Shown here one piece after another: positions 1 to 16,832 of a DNA stretch of 64,000 nt. Positions within the stretch are counted from its first letter, which is position 1. Each line of letters starts with the position of its first letter. The DNA is from Strongyloides papillosus (lineage: Eukaryota; Nematoda; Chromadorea; Rhabditida; Strongyloididae): NCBI GenBank assembly GCA_005656395.1, contig SRSI01000071.1, positions 186,001 through 250,000 on the forward strand. Direction: 5' to 3'. The notes beneath the pieces are model-generated. The model saw only the letters and a program-made list of their open reading frames with translations, did no database searches and was not told the origin of the DNA. Made by a program: the position numbers and the translations under genes.

Positions 1-3026
<3,026 letters not shown>

Positions 3027-3449
3027 AAGTTCAGAAGCACTTTCAATAATCCCAATCTATAAAAACAAAGCCATGATAAATACTTAAAATTTCTCGAACA
3101 CCTTTTTTTTAATGGTACCCAAATATGAGATATACTAGCCACTAAGGTAACATTGTACAAAAATTTAAAAGTGTATCTCAAAAAATAAAATATATATTTT
3201 ATAAAGTTTTATTTGAACAAAATGATTTTTTTGGAAAAAAATAATCCTAAATACAATAAATTTAATTATTATTATGATGGAGATCATCAAATTGCCTTTA
3301 CTCCCAATACTAGATATAATATTATGCTGCCGGAAGGTTGTTTTTTTTTGACTTTGCCTTAAAATATTTATCTATCGCATATTATATTCTCTAAGAAGAA
3401 ATTTTTTAACATTTTTATAAAAATATTATTTTTTCTGCCACCAAAATTT
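3027..3449. other. Convergent 3' intergenic region
   Basis: This lies between two convergent genes and should hold both 3' UTRs. A 47-codon open frame on the + strand starts at ATG 3222 and ends near 3362. Its composition (Asn/Tyr, then TPNTRYNIMLPEG) is less repetitive than most AT-rich random ORFs, but I recognise no domain and see no splice partner, so I do not call it a gene. Confidence 0.35.
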
Positions 3450-6400
3450 TTAAACAATAATTTCTCTCATCACCCGTTGTGAACCTCCAGTTGTAGAGTA
3501 TGATCCACCATCATTTTCATCGGTTGACTCTGTTGGAGAATGTCCCCCAATGTTACTTTTTTGTGAATCAGTTGATCCAGTTGTTGGAAGTCTCATTCCA
3601 TTTTGCGAGTTTAAATAATCATCTATTAAACGTGTATATCCTATTTGATATTCTTGTTCAATTAATGGTGATGGTGATGGAAGCATAACAAATTGTGTTT
3701 GTTCAATTGTTTGATTACTATGATATGAATTATCATAATGTTTAGCAATCTCATGGATATCTATTGAATGAATCTTTGAGTCCGGTGTTGTTGATAGTGG
3801 TGTAAACGATGGTTCAATAGAACTACCTGATTTTATCTTTGATAAAATTTCCTCATCTGTTGAATTAGAGGATCTTTGATTTACCAAATGTTGTATTTTC
3901 TTTTTCGTATCATTATTTTTTACTTTTGTTATTTTGTTCCTTCCTATACATGTACAACAAAATCCAATAAAACCAACAATACAACATAAAACAACAAGAA
4001 TTCCAAGGATAAGAATTAATATTTCAAATGTTCTATGATTATTTGACATTATAACATGCGAACTAGGGGAGCAAGAACTAAAATTATCTCTAAGACATAT
4101 TCGAGTCCTAAAATATCTTGATGGAGGAATATTAGGAATTGATTGATCTAATGGGTAGCAATCAATTGTATGCCATGAATCAAAGTATTGTGATTTTGGA
4201 TCGGAGGCATTAAAATTTGATTCATCATTTGCATAAACCATAAGACAATAATTTTTCGGTGATGAAAGTGGTGTTGTATGGAAAGTTAATTTTTGTTCCT
4301 CAAGTATATACTTCATACTTTGAATGTGTACATTAAGTGAATGTATCTTTGTCTCAAGTGTTTGTCCCTGGATCATTGAACTCCAGTCAGATTTTCCAAA
4401 AGCATTTTGAGAGCTGACACCAATCATATATGTTGACATTGGTAATAAATTTGTAATGTTATATACCATATAACTAACAATTCTTAATTTTTTATTTGAG
4501 ATAGAACTTATACCACGTTTAATTCTTAAACCAGAAAAAATATTAGTATCATCAATAGCATAAAAGTCCATCATCTCAACATTACTAGGATTAATTTCAA
4601 TAACTTTTGGTGGTATTACACCATTTCTAGTTTTCGGATCGATTCTAATATATTGTAGATTAAATATTTGTTTATCACCACCATCAAAACCAGGAACCCA
4701 ACCAACATATAATGAATTAGAGGAGATAGAAAGTAATCTAACGTCTTTTGGAACTTGTGGTATTGATTTTTTCTGTAAAATAATTTTATGTGAAACTTGT
4801 TCATCAATATTTCTACCATTATTAGCTTTACATGTGTACTCACCATAATCTTCTTCATTGATATTTTTTATATTAAGTATAGATTCATATTCATCAATTT
4901 TTTTAGGTAATTGTTGTGTTTTTATTGTGTACCTTTGTGAGAGACCATTTTTTAATTCTTCACCATTTTTATACCATACAAATCTTGGTTCTGGTCTTGC
5001 TGATACGATGCATGATATTGTTGCTGGTTCATTAAGGTTTGCAGCAGATAATCCATGTATAGGATATTTTTTACTAACGATTATTGATGGATGTTGAACA
5101 GTAACTATGGTATTACTTAATGCAGACATTGATATATCATCAGGTCCATTTGTAGCTATACAAGAGTAGTTACCTTTATCTAACCATGTTATAGGATGAT
5201 TTAACGATAATATACTTTGAAGAATAGATGGACAAGCAGTACAATCAGATGATTCTCGTTTAACAACTTTATTATTCACCATCCAATAATTTTCAAGTAT
5301 GCTATCAGTATTTATTGGATTACCATTAATATACCATGAAATTGATGGTGTAGGATAACCAATAGTTTCACATTCAAATGATACTTTAGTATCATCAGTT
5401 GATAAATGACGTGTTATTGGTAAAGATTTAGTTATTTTTGGTGGTGATACAATAGTTAACTTTATCTTCCCTTCAACACCTTCGCCTAAATTATTATATG
5501 CTACACATTTGTAAATACCATTATCAGTTAATTTAGTATTTTCAACTTTTAATATTGCATCATTATACAAAATATCCCCAACATACTTTCCCGATGTTCT
5601 TGGTGTTGCCCATTTGTAATTAGCAAATGGACTACCTATATCATTAGTTGAACATGTTAAAATAAAAGAACTTCCGACAGGATAACTGGTTGTTTGTGTT
5701 ATTACAGTCGCTGGTCCTGGCTTACGTTTAACTTCAATAAATGTTGTCCCTGATCCTTCTCTTTGTGTTGATTCTCCAGATGACCCAAACATAGAATTAG
5801 TTACAGTTAAAGTGTTACTAGCTGTGCAGGTGTAATTTCCAGTTTGTTCACTTAAGATTTTATCTATAAATAATTTTGATCCCTCTTGAATAAAATTATT
5901 TGGTCCAGTCCATATAATACGAGTTGAAGGAGGATTAGAGTCAACATTACACTCCAGATGTACCTCGTCATTCTCGGATGGATTAATAAAATTCTTAACT
6001 TCAACAATTGGAGCATATTGAACATTTAGTGTTGTTGTTTTACTACCATAACCAATTGAATTTTTTGCCGTACATTGCAATTCACCACTATGGCCTTTCT
6101 CAGCAACAAATGACCATACTCTACCACCAGTAAAATGTTCACCTGTTCCGAGATTTCTCCATTCGTATGACGTTGGCATTGGATTACCGTCAGCTGAGCA
6201 TGTTACAATAACATTTTTTCCTTCTTCAACATTATAAATATTTGATGGTTCAATTTTGACAATTGGTGAGTGTAAAACCTTAAAAAAATCAGAAAATATA
6301 TATTATTAAATATTTTCTCAACATACATCAAGAGGTCTCGCATTTACACTTTTATAGGTACCTTCTTTCATTGCCTTATTAGTCACACGACAGATGGGAT

Positions 6401-9400
6401 ATGCTTTATGGTGATTAGCAGCGGCAGGAAATCTAAGAAAAAAAATTAATAGATCATTTATCATTTAATTAATTAATTTGAACATACTGTAATGAAGAGA
6501 TATGTGTTTCTTTATTGGATGTTGCTCGGTACCACTTTGAAGGTACTTCAGTAGAGTTATCAAATAACCAACTTATTTCAGGTTCTGGATTACCGCCATG
6601 AACTTCACAATGGAATGTAACAAGTTCATTTTCTTTTATAGGCTTTGTTGGTTGTGATGTTATTGTTGCATCACCAGGTGGTACTGAAATGTTAAAAAAT
6701 GAGAATGTAATTTAAATTTGATTACATATCTAACGTTTATATATCATATTTCATATTAAACACTTTAAAGAACAATATGGTATTTTTTGTTTGTTAAACT
6801 AATGTTTATAACATTTGTTTTATTTTGAAAACTAATAGATATTTTGAATTATCATATATTTTACTTGTAAAAAAAGATAAGATTAAGCAATGTTGTAAAA
6901 AAAAGTCTTTTCTTGATCATATTATATAAATATTTTAACAATTGATTAATGGTGTTAAATTTATTTATTACCCATATTTTATAATTAATGATTCATTTTA
7001 TTAAAAGAAAATAAAACATACAATCCCTAATATTAAAAATATGTTTAATCATGTTGTCAGTAAAAAAGGAAATGCCGAAGATTGGGTAGAAAGCATTTAA
7101 TATAACCATTGTTAAGGATGTCAAAATTTAATGATTTGTTAAATGTATTATATTCCTAATAATTATGATTGCCTTTAGTTTTAATAATTATATTGTAAGT
7201 CCTTGTTATATTTTTCTAACTAACTAAAAAGCTCCAAACAAATTTGGAAAACGAAAACAATTGTGTTCAAATTGGCATTTATTATCTTTTATAATGTGTT
7301 GAAAAATTTCGTCTCATTTCTTTTTATTGTCCACTATTATTGTTATATCTATTGATAATATATAAAGATAATTACAAATCTGTTAGCCTTCTTTTCAAAC
7401 ATCAAAATGATGAGTTTAGTTATACAAAAAGAAAATGAAAAACAATTATGTATTTATGTGTAGAAATAATTTTAATGAGGGAGAGAGTTTTGTAAGTGTG
7501 CAAAAATTAATAACCTTAAAGTATTTTTGTGTAATTAAGGAGCGGTTTATTACAATAAAAAAGGTTTATAGAAACATCTATTTACTATACATGTTTATTT
7601 TATCTTATCCATTAATCATCCAAAACTCTAACAAACAAGCATATAAAATAATCATGATGATATATAAACGAAAAAGATGAAGTTTATTTGATAAATTGCA
7701 TATATATCTTATTTCCGATAGTTATAAATAATTGTCGGAATGAACAAGTGTGTATAAAATAATAAAATTTTTAAAATTATGAATTATTACTATTACATAA
7801 AACTTTTTATTGGTTGATAAGATTTATGATATTGACCTTTGTTATATAACACTTTTTTGTCACAATTATATGTGTTTTTAAATTTAAGCTTACTCCATCT
7901 AACATGCTATTCTTTTTATAAATTATTTTAAAATACCACATATTTTTGGTTAAAAAAAACATTAAAATTAAAATAAATCATACTAGTTCTCAGTGAATTA
8001 TAATACCAGGTAAAAACATTGTTTTTTTAAAAAAAAGTTATGTTTATGTGAATTATATGAATGTTTAAAGTTAAAGAAAAATGCTATAAGTTATGAGAAA
8101 GTGTTATTATTATAATTTAACTTTAATATACAGGTTTATGTAAGATAACAATATTCAATCACATAAACAATAAACAAAACAATCTTCTTTTTGAAAATAT
8201 TACAAAAGAAAATTTTATAAACAAAGATTACTAATTCTTTTCATATATTATCTAAGCATAATCTAAAGTACTCCCTTTTAAGTTAGCGTAAACAATTAGT
8301 ATTATATGTTAAATATGAAAAGTTATACTGTTAAAAGAAACATTATCTTTTCATAATTATTAGAAAAAAAAATTTAACTCATATCTATCAAAATAAGATC
8401 AATTAAATGATTCAATTGGTAAAGAATAAATTTGATTAATTTAAAATATATTTTACATAAAAAGCTTTGTAATGAAATAAATTACTTATGTATTTTCCAC
8501 GATATTATATTCTTACAAAATCAGGGCATCAATTTAAAATGTCAATTAGAACTCTAAAAGGAAGGAAAAGTATAATTATTTCATTTTAAACTATATAATA
8601 AAGATGTTTAATGAAAAAGTTAATACAAGAAGAATATTAAATTTAGGATATCAATTATTTATCTGAAGATGAGTTAAAATCATAACGACTACCATTTTAA
8701 TTTATCTTTCATTAAACAACATAAATACAACTCTTATCCAATTTTTTTACCAATTATAATATTATTTTAATGACAGGTCAACCAAGAAATTACAGGATTA
8801 ATATCAAATATATTGTAAAAGTAATTTTAACAAAATTGAATTTTGATATATATTTTTCAAAAATTAAAACTTACACAAAACAACGATTTGTGCTGGGTTA
8901 CTAGAATATTGTTTCTTATCTTTCAATGACAATAGTTTACAGAAGAATTTCCCATTGTCTCTGGAATATTCTACAGATCTTATCTTTAAATTGTATTCTC
9001 CTGGAATATCAGTTAATAAATCATAATCTCCACTACTCTCAAAGACATTCTCATTCCTGGTAATATAACTAAAATTGAATTAGAAATTTATCGTTATTAC
9101 TAATCTATATATATATATCAACTTACTCTGGAGTACCATTTACAAATCGTACCCAATTTGGTTCATATAAATTTTTATTTCTAAAAGCTTCAGTAAATGA
9201 GCATTGTAAGATAAGATCTTGAGCTTTCTCTGATACATAATATGGTTGATGATCCGGAGTATTTATAAAAGGATTCTCTGTAAATTGGAAAACAAAATAT
9301 TAATTAATAATCTTTTTAATAAGTTTATTTTAATGAACCAAATAAATTGTGTATGATGCGGTGGTCCTTTTAAATTCTTACTTTCCTCTTTAATTCAATT

Positions 9401-10439
9401 CCACTTTAACACTTTTTTTACGTAAGTTTATTAAAACATAAACTTGAAAAAAGTGTACGTTCGGAATGTATAATTAAAAGAATGATGATGATTTTAAAGT
9501 GTTATTAAAACAATGACTTATATATTTATTACTAAATCTTCTCAATTGAACACTTTGACAGACCTCTTGTCACCTATCAATCGGCAAATCGTGTCTATCC
9601 TATCTGATATTTTTTTTTCTCTGTAATTGAACTTATATTAAAAATGTTGTTTAAATAGCATTCTTTTCACCTATCATTACTTTTCTCTTTTTAAACTCCT
9701 ATAGATAAATAAAAAGGGATAATAAAAATGTTATCCAAACAAATTATCATTAACGTAAATGAGGTGATCTTAAAACAACAACCTCATTTATTCTTAAGAA
9801 ATTCTTACCTATCATTTGTCAACATAGTACAATGACATGACATTTAACTATCCATTAAGTATAATATTAAAAAAAATTGTATTTACTTAAATTGTTCCTA
9901 CCAAACTATAATTTCCCTTAAATTAGATAAAAGATAAAAAAAGTTTTTTATATTTTGTTATGACATAAAAAAAAGGTATAGAGTAAAAAGAATTAAAAAG
10001 ATTAAAGAAAATGTAAAATAATAATGTGCTTTTAAGATTTTCTAAGTAAATATTTCTCTTTATTATAATACCTAAGTGCCTATATATATATTTAAATACG
10101 CCAATCAACCATATAAAAAGGTTATGTATTAAAGATGCTAAGGTAATTTAAGTTAAAAGGTAAGATCCCCTGTGATGAGTTTCAATAAACAGTATTAAAT
10201 TCACGGCTTAATGGTAATTTAAATAGAAAAGTATATATAGTTAATCTAAAAATTCAATTTATATTATTTGTTGAAAATTATCTTTAATGGTTATTAAAAT
10301 CAAATAAAATCAGCGGGAATTAAGAATTTAAAAGGACCTGAAATTAATTAATTTTTCAATTAGTTTTTTTACCTCCACTTGATATTGGTATGATTAATGA
10401 AAATAAGAACAGTAATAATTTGTTGTACATTTCAATCAT
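3450..10439 (-). CDS. syg-2: Nephrin/SYG-2-like immunoglobulin cell-adhesion receptor
   Basis: Six exons in transcript order: 10439-10373, 9277-9127, 9068-8875, 6683-6488, 6432-6327 and 6278-3450. They total 1180 residues, and all junctions keep phase. Exon 1 is a signal peptide (start MIEMYNKLLLF, ending near PISSG). Seven Ig domains follow at about residues 30-137, 140-235, 245-325, 328-405, 426-510, 517-625 and 634-735, most with the Cys-Trp-YxC pattern (for example YTCTASN, YKCVAYN, YTCKANN). One fibronectin III domain (about 746-876), a transmembrane helix (about 989-1011) and a cytoplasmic tail of about 165 residues complete it. Ig domains plus one FnIII domain fit nephrin, Sns/Hibris and C. 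elegans SYG-2, not Neph1/SYG-1, which lacks FnIII. SYG-2 guides synapse position by binding SYG-1 across cells. The tail is Ser/Thr-rich with scattered Tyr and ends REIIV, a possible PDZ ligand. Introns of 1.1 kb (exon 1-2) and 2.2 kb (exon 3-4) are long for this window. The orthology call is by architecture. Confidence 0.85.
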
Positions 10440-11399
10440 TTTGTTCTTTTAATTACTTCCTCCAAATATTTATTCTTTTTTATTTAAATTGGTATTGTAA
10501 GTATAAAAATAAATAAATAAATTTAAAAAAGGATTCCGAAAATGTCCGGAGTAATTTGGCAATTGAAAAGGTTTATTTTTTCTTTTTAATGATTAGTATT
10601 TAAATCCAATTAAATAAATGCCAATAATCTGAAAATAGTTAAAAATAATTATACGTAAAAAGGAGTGATGGTTGATGGAAAAAAATTTTTTTTGATGAAT
10701 AATTATAAATTAGCAAATTAATCAAATTTATGCGCACTATTTATTTTAATATTTCGTGATATCATATTATTTATATATAATAATATTTTTCATGAAATAC
10801 AAGAAAAATAAAGGAGGTTGTGGGAGATCTGTTTTAACTAAAGATTGACATCACTAGGAATAATATACAAATACATTGTTTGGTTGTCAGGTAAAACAAG
10901 ATCATGTAAGACGATAATGATGACTTGTATAAAAATATATAATATATATATTTTTAAGAAACATTTGGTGAAGGTTAGAAAAATTAAAAATGAGTTAAGT
11001 ATAAGGAGCTTAACAACAGCTGGAAAATATCATTATTATTAAAACTAACTATTATAAGGTAAATTAATTTCCAATTATAATATAAAAATTACTAGCATTA
11101 TTATTGTTATATCAATATAACCGTACAAAATCTGATAATTGGTAGGTAGATTTATGTTAAGATACGAGGATACATTGAATTATTCTTCTTTTTTATTCTT
11201 TTAATATTAATAATATTATATAGTTAAGTTCTCTATTAATAATTGAGTATTTTACAAAAATTTTGTGATGATATTGTGAAAAAAATAAAAATAATATAAC
11301 TAAAAATATACACCCGTGAGAACTAATAATATTATTAGGATACTTTAATAGCATGTCATTTTCATCTATTGTATATATTTTAGCTGGACAGTGACATTT

Positions 11400-11409
11400 G
11401 TATATAAAG
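11400..11409 (+). promoter_or_regulatory. TATA-like element with G/C-richer start region
   Basis: The sequence gtatataaagg is a near-canonical TATA box. The next 100 bases (gagtggtcatcaaccagc and onward) have far higher G+C than their surroundings, as seen at transcription starts and exons in this genome. About 30 bases downstream lies the likely start area (agctatcatc). Which transcript it would drive is unknown; see the short ORF just downstream. Confidence 0.35.
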
Positions 11410-11440
11410 GGAGTGGTCATCAACCAGCTATCATCTAAAA

Positions 11441-11503
11441 ATGTTTAGGAGTGGCCCAGTCAAGGGTGGAGATTTTAAAAAACTCATGGCAAAGAGGATG
11501 TGA
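11441..11503 (+). CDS. Candidate 20-codon short ORF downstream of TATA box
   Basis: The ATG lies about 40 bases after the TATA-like element and opens a frame MFRSGPVKGGDFKKLMAKRM followed by TGA. The composition (Gly, Lys, Arg, Pro, Met) differs sharply from random ORFs of this window. No good splice donor follows, so it may be a micropeptide, the first exon of a gene I could not follow, or chance within a G+C-richer regulatory patch. I recognise no family. Confidence 0.25.
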   Translation: MFRSGPVKGGDFKKLMAKRM

Positions 11504-14500
11504 TTTTTAAAATTGTTATAAGTGAATTTATAGACATAAGAAAATAATATTTATAAAAAGTGTAACGATTTTGACATATTATTAGCACTTAATTTGACAA
11601 TGATTTTTACAATAAATTACTCTTCTTTTAGAAATTTTATGAATTAAAAAAAGAAGTGTAAAGATAAAAGAAACGTCTTATTTTATTTTTAATACAAATA
11701 GGTACTTTTAAGTAATAATATTTTTTACAAGAGTATTTGACATTCAACAAACAAAAGAAATAATGATATGTATAGGTATTATTTTTACTCAAAAAGTAAT
11801 TTAACAATTAGAAATATAGTGATTTAGATAATGTTATATCAAAAATAGTCACAAAAGGTTGATGGCATGTTATGTTGTGTATGTGTATCGGTAAATGTAA
11901 CAAGATGGTACATATATCGATGATGATAATCAGTTAAATAATTTGTAGGCCTAAACATTAACTTTTAATATCTTCTTATCTTCCATCAATAGATTACTAA
12001 TGATTTTATAAAAATTCATAGATGAATAGATTTAGAAACTATATATTATTATCGGATTATTTACTTCGACTTACAAAAGTTTCAATGTTTTGGACATTAC
12101 TTTTGAATAAATAAGCAAATGATAATGAATTAATAAAAAGATTTAATTGATTGTAATTATTTTACACTAAAAGACAAAGATATTAACCAAAATATTTTTT
12201 TAATTGTATATGTTATATAATAATAATTTGAAATGTTAATAAAAGGTTTACAATAAAAAAATACCTTTTGTAGTTATTTAAATAATGATGGTTGTAATAA
12301 TGGGTATTTTTATTTTTAAGCATATTTTTAATAAAATGTCAAAGAAATTGATAAATATTGTATTGAAATAGTTAAAATATCATAACATATTATTGAGGGG
12401 TAGTATATTATTAGTGTCATGATCATTGGATTGTTAAGTAATGAGGATACTATTAATGATTTTCAGAATGTCATTCTTCTACAAATTATTGAAGCAAAAA
12501 TTAATCATAAAATAGAGATATAGAAAATTGAATTAGAATAAACATTTTAAATGGATGAAGTAGGGGTACCAATAAAGAATATTAATTATACAAAATATTA
12601 TTATTCCCATGGATATAATGTACCTAATGTTTATCAACAATTGCATATCTCAAAATATTTAATAATAAAAATAATAGTCAAATTTTTGTGAGTAAGATAT
12701 TTACAGAAAGTTCAATGTAATGTGAAATTAAGAAAAATGATAAAATGTATAAATATAAGGTTTAATTATAAGAAATACTCTATCACACTCTTAACGTTTA
12801 TTAGCCTTTCGTGAGTACAATCTTTTTAGTAATATATAAATCATAACAATAAGTTGATCAGCTTGGTGTATTCCCTTTTTCAAACTAACTACTATTTGAA
12901 GCACATAAACAAAGTAGCTACATATATATACTTCATTGATATTAACATCCTGATATTTAATAAGAGCTTTAATTTAAGGTAGTTATTTACTTTTTGCACT
13001 TACAAAGGTAGATAAACAAAATAGACAACTGTGAAACGTAAAGTATAACTTTACATAAATACTCGATCTTCAAATAAGGTAGCAGTAGGAGGATTCAGAT
13101 TTAAGAAGGAACAATATACATACCGATAAATTATAATATACTTTTGTACTACTATTAATATGATAAATGTGTTATTTAATATTTTTTTAACATGGAAGAT
13201 AGTAAGAATATGAATAATAGGAGAGAGAGGGTAAAAAAAGGATAAAGGTTTAGTAAATTTAAATAAAAGTCAAATAACAAGTATAACACTATGTAATTAG
13301 TTAAAGTTATACTTACTAAAATTTATATTTATTCAATAGAGCGGATAAGAGTTTTTAAGTATTGAAATAACAAATTACAATTGAAACATTTAATATGTTA
13401 TGTAAGTTTTGGTACATCCAAAATACTCTCACTTTTGAGTACATTAACTACTCCTACCGATAATGAGTGATAATAATTTATCATCATTTTATAAAAAGAA
13501 GCCGGAATGTCATAAAAGTTTTTGATTAGAAAGTTGTAAAGTTGTACCAACAATAAAAGTAAATGTTTAAAGAATTTGTCGGCAATATTTGTTGACAAAT
13601 TTTTAAATTTGTATTGTTTGTCAAACATAGATAATTTGTAAAATGGAAAAAGTAATTAAGGTGATTTATTAGTACAAGAAAATAAGATTAGTGTCATTAG
13701 CTTTAAGAGATTTAGTATATATCCTTAAATACCTATCATTAGGTCAGGTGCCAATGACCAAAAGGCCACAACTAATTTGATAAGACAAATTTTGTTAAGT
13801 GATGTCTAATCATTTTAATTAATCTTTAGCTTAAATAAATCTTTTTTATATATATACTCGTGGCAGGTAAAATAAAGTTTGTATTAGATGTATTACTTGC
13901 AAAAAAAAAGTATTTTACAACAAAAAGAAAGATATTATAGAAAATTTCTACAAATGATAGTATTTAAAGCAATTATAATAAAAGAAAAAATGTAGAATAA
14001 TAATTTCTTTAAATATGTGTTAGGGATGGAATAAAATTAGAATTTGAAAAAAAAGACTACAGGTGCTCCTATATTAACTTAATATAATGCCTATAAGATG
14101 AACATTATTACATAATTAAACTCATTCAATAAATTTTTAATTTTTTTTATCTAACCAAATGGTAAAATATCTTTTAAAGTGAAGAAAAATTTTAGTATAT
14201 TTATGAATATTTCATGACATCTTTCTACCTAAAAACATAGTGTATGGTCATTTTTATAACCTATCATTTACTTACATATTTTTATTAGTCCATAAAATTT
14301 ATTGTTTTGTTGCAAGTGTAAAATGATAGTAGTAGAAGATAAAGAAGTTTTGACATTATGAGAAAAAATAAATTGATTTATATATATTAATAAAAATATT
14401 ATAAAAATTATTACTAAGTAGTTAATAAAAATAATAATACCATTCAACCTTTAAATATAGTACTAATAGAAAGGTGTATTAAAAAAGAAAGTTGCAACAA

Positions 14501-16120
14501 TGTTATATATAATCTGCCTCCAACAATATATTTGTAAAGATTCCTTGAACATTTAAGATTTTTTATTAATATCTTATAAAAAATAGATTGTGATTAAAAT
14601 GGTTATAGGTAATCTACTATACCAATAATTTTAAGTTAATAGATAACATATATAGTTTCAAAAGACAAAATCAAACATTTTATTTGAATTTATAAATATT
14701 TGAATGATAGTTTATAAATTACAAATACACATGTAATGCTAAGGAAGTTTACATGCAGTGTTTTTTTATTTTAATAATAATGTTTTAATTGTTATTACTA
14801 TATTTATAGACATTTTTAGATTACTTTATGTAATTTTAACTCTAATAAATAGTCTAGAAAAATGTTATTTGTACTAAAAAAGATCATTTTTTAATGGTGT
14901 AATAAAAATTATTTATACAACCAAAGAGTATTATTTTGATAGTTGTATAGAATTTTTTCTTTTTTTTAGCATTCCTCTCATAATATATATAAATTTTTCT
15001 TTAATATAGATATATGATGACAGATTAAAATATATAATAAAATTTTTTTATATATATTATTTTAAAATATTAATTTCTGGATGTATATTTTTATTAACAA
15101 TATGACATATGTTTTATTGACAAGGCTATTATTGTATCAATTAAATTTTTAACAACAATGAAAAGTATTAATCAGGATTTGCCGTTGTTCATAATTACAA
15201 TGATATGTAGATGCAATTTGTTACCTGGTGGTCATTACAATACAAATAATTAATCTATAATTATCTTTTTACAATAATCTTTTTGCTTAGTGTTTTTCCT
15301 CTATTATTATTAACTGTATACCGTTCAAATCTTTTATTTTTAATGACAAATGTTCAATAAAGATAAGGCACCTGAAAATAATATCTATAATAGATAATAA
15401 TATATATTAATTTTTTCCTCCAATAAAAAAAATCATGGTTCATTTATAACAATTTTATACAAATAAATAAACATCAAAGGTAATATTATTCTTACTATAC
15501 CAAATAAATAACAATTAAAAATTAGTAGTTTGAAAAGTTTTTTTCTAAAAATAAAATGTATAATTTTCACTATACATATTATACTAACTACAATGTAACC
15601 GTCAGAAATGGTATTAAAATTATCATATCAATAATGATCTAGTTATAAATCTATAACTGTGTTATTCAAATAAATGAATACCTTAAATTAGATCTAAATC
15701 TTTTTCAATTCATGTCTCAGATTGAGAGGTTTTAAACGGTAACAATAGAATGTAAATTCTCAAAACACTATGACAATATAATATGTTTCCTTTTTTAATA
15801 TTATTATCAGATAATAGGATGAACATATAGACAGTCAAAATGCTGTAAAACTTCATTAGACATTTAATAGTTAATTTGAAAAAGAATTTAATGTTGACCC
15901 ATACTCAAACATATTTATACTAATTTGTGTTCTATTTTTCTAAATATAAAACATTTTCATTATTATAAATTAATCGCTTTTGAAAATATTTAAATTGTTT
16001 AATAAAAATTACTTCAAAATTTTTATACATATATCATACTATTATTTATAATTTTTTAATTAATAATATTTTGTAATAATATTTAGTTAAAGATTTTTAA
16101 ACATAAAATTATAATAAAAG

Positions 16121-16832
16121 ATGGCAAATCATGGACCATCATATGGTTTAAGTCGCGATATTGAAAGAAAAAATCAGGCAAGATTTATACTTGAGGAGGC
16201 CCAAGAAATTATCTCATGGGTTCAACAGACAACTGAGATACCTTTTCCAATTGATCCTATGCAAATAACTAATAGCACTGAATTTTGTGATTTATTAAAA
16301 GATGGTGTTCAACTTTGTTATTTAATTAATCGTCTTTTAAAATTAGATAAACAATCACCAATTAAATTTAAACAATCACCTGTTATGCCTTTTCATAAGG
16401 TAAGTAATAATTTATGATATAAATATTCTTCATTCTAAATATAAAAAAGTATTACAATAAAAATATAAATTATAGATGGAAAATATTTCAACATTTCTTG
16501 AGGCAATTAAACAATATGGAGTTTTAGAATTTTCATGCTTTCAAACAGTTGATCTTTATGAGAATAAGCATCCATATAAAGTTGTAGAATGTTTAAGATC
16601 CCTTGCCGGGGTGGGACAAATGAAAAATGCAAATATTTCATTTCCACCATGGGTTGTTAAGATGGCTCAACAAAACAAGCGTCATTTTTCGAAGGATGTC
16701 ATAAGACAAGGAGAAGTAATAATTCCACTACAATATGGAACAAATAAATGTGCCTCACAAAAAGGTATGACACCATATGGACTTGGGAGACAAATTACAT
16801 TAGATAATACAGTTTGCAAGAAAACCTGTTAA
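16121..16832 (+). CDS. Calponin/transgelin-like actin-binding protein
   Basis: Two exons, 16121-16399 and 16476-16832, joined by a 76-base intron (gtaagt...attatag), give 211 residues. A single calponin-homology domain covers about residues 24-135 (FILEEAQEIISWV; FCDLLKDGVQLCYLINRL; FLEAIKQYGV; FQTVDLYE; YKVVECLRSLA). A single calponin-type repeat sits near the C terminus (GTNKCASQKGMTPYGLGRQI). This one-CH, one-repeat layout and length match transgelin/SM22, Drosophila Mp20 and the small nematode calponins (cpn family), which bind and bundle actin in muscle and other cells. The start ATG is the first in frame, and the segment before the CH domain (MANHGPSYGLSRDIERKN) is typical. Which cpn paralogue it is cannot be told from sequence alone. 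Confidence 0.92.

Larger units (their letters stand above)
10440..16120. other. Long intergenic region with no conserved gene recognised
   Basis: About 5.7 kb between the divergent syg-2-like (-) and calponin-like (+) genes. Open frames up to 76 codons occur (for example 13398-13628 on the minus strand), but none shows a domain, signal peptide or splice pattern. The region does hold a promoter-like patch at 11399-11500, described separately. It probably carries the 5' regulatory DNA of both flanking genes. Confidence 0.45.

Noticed and set aside
7435..7680. 81-codon + strand frame inside the large syg-2-like intron
   Set aside because: Composition typical of AT-rich chance ORFs; no motif, and no sign of a nested gene.
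13398..13628. 76-codon minus-strand frame in the 10-16 kb gap
   Set aside because: No recognisable domain, no splice signals in phase, no promoter-like islet next to it.
15310..15330. Sequence ccgttcaaatctt resembling a tRNA B box
   Set aside because: No matching A box, acceptor stem or anticodon arm around it; no tRNA was found anywhere in the window by eye.
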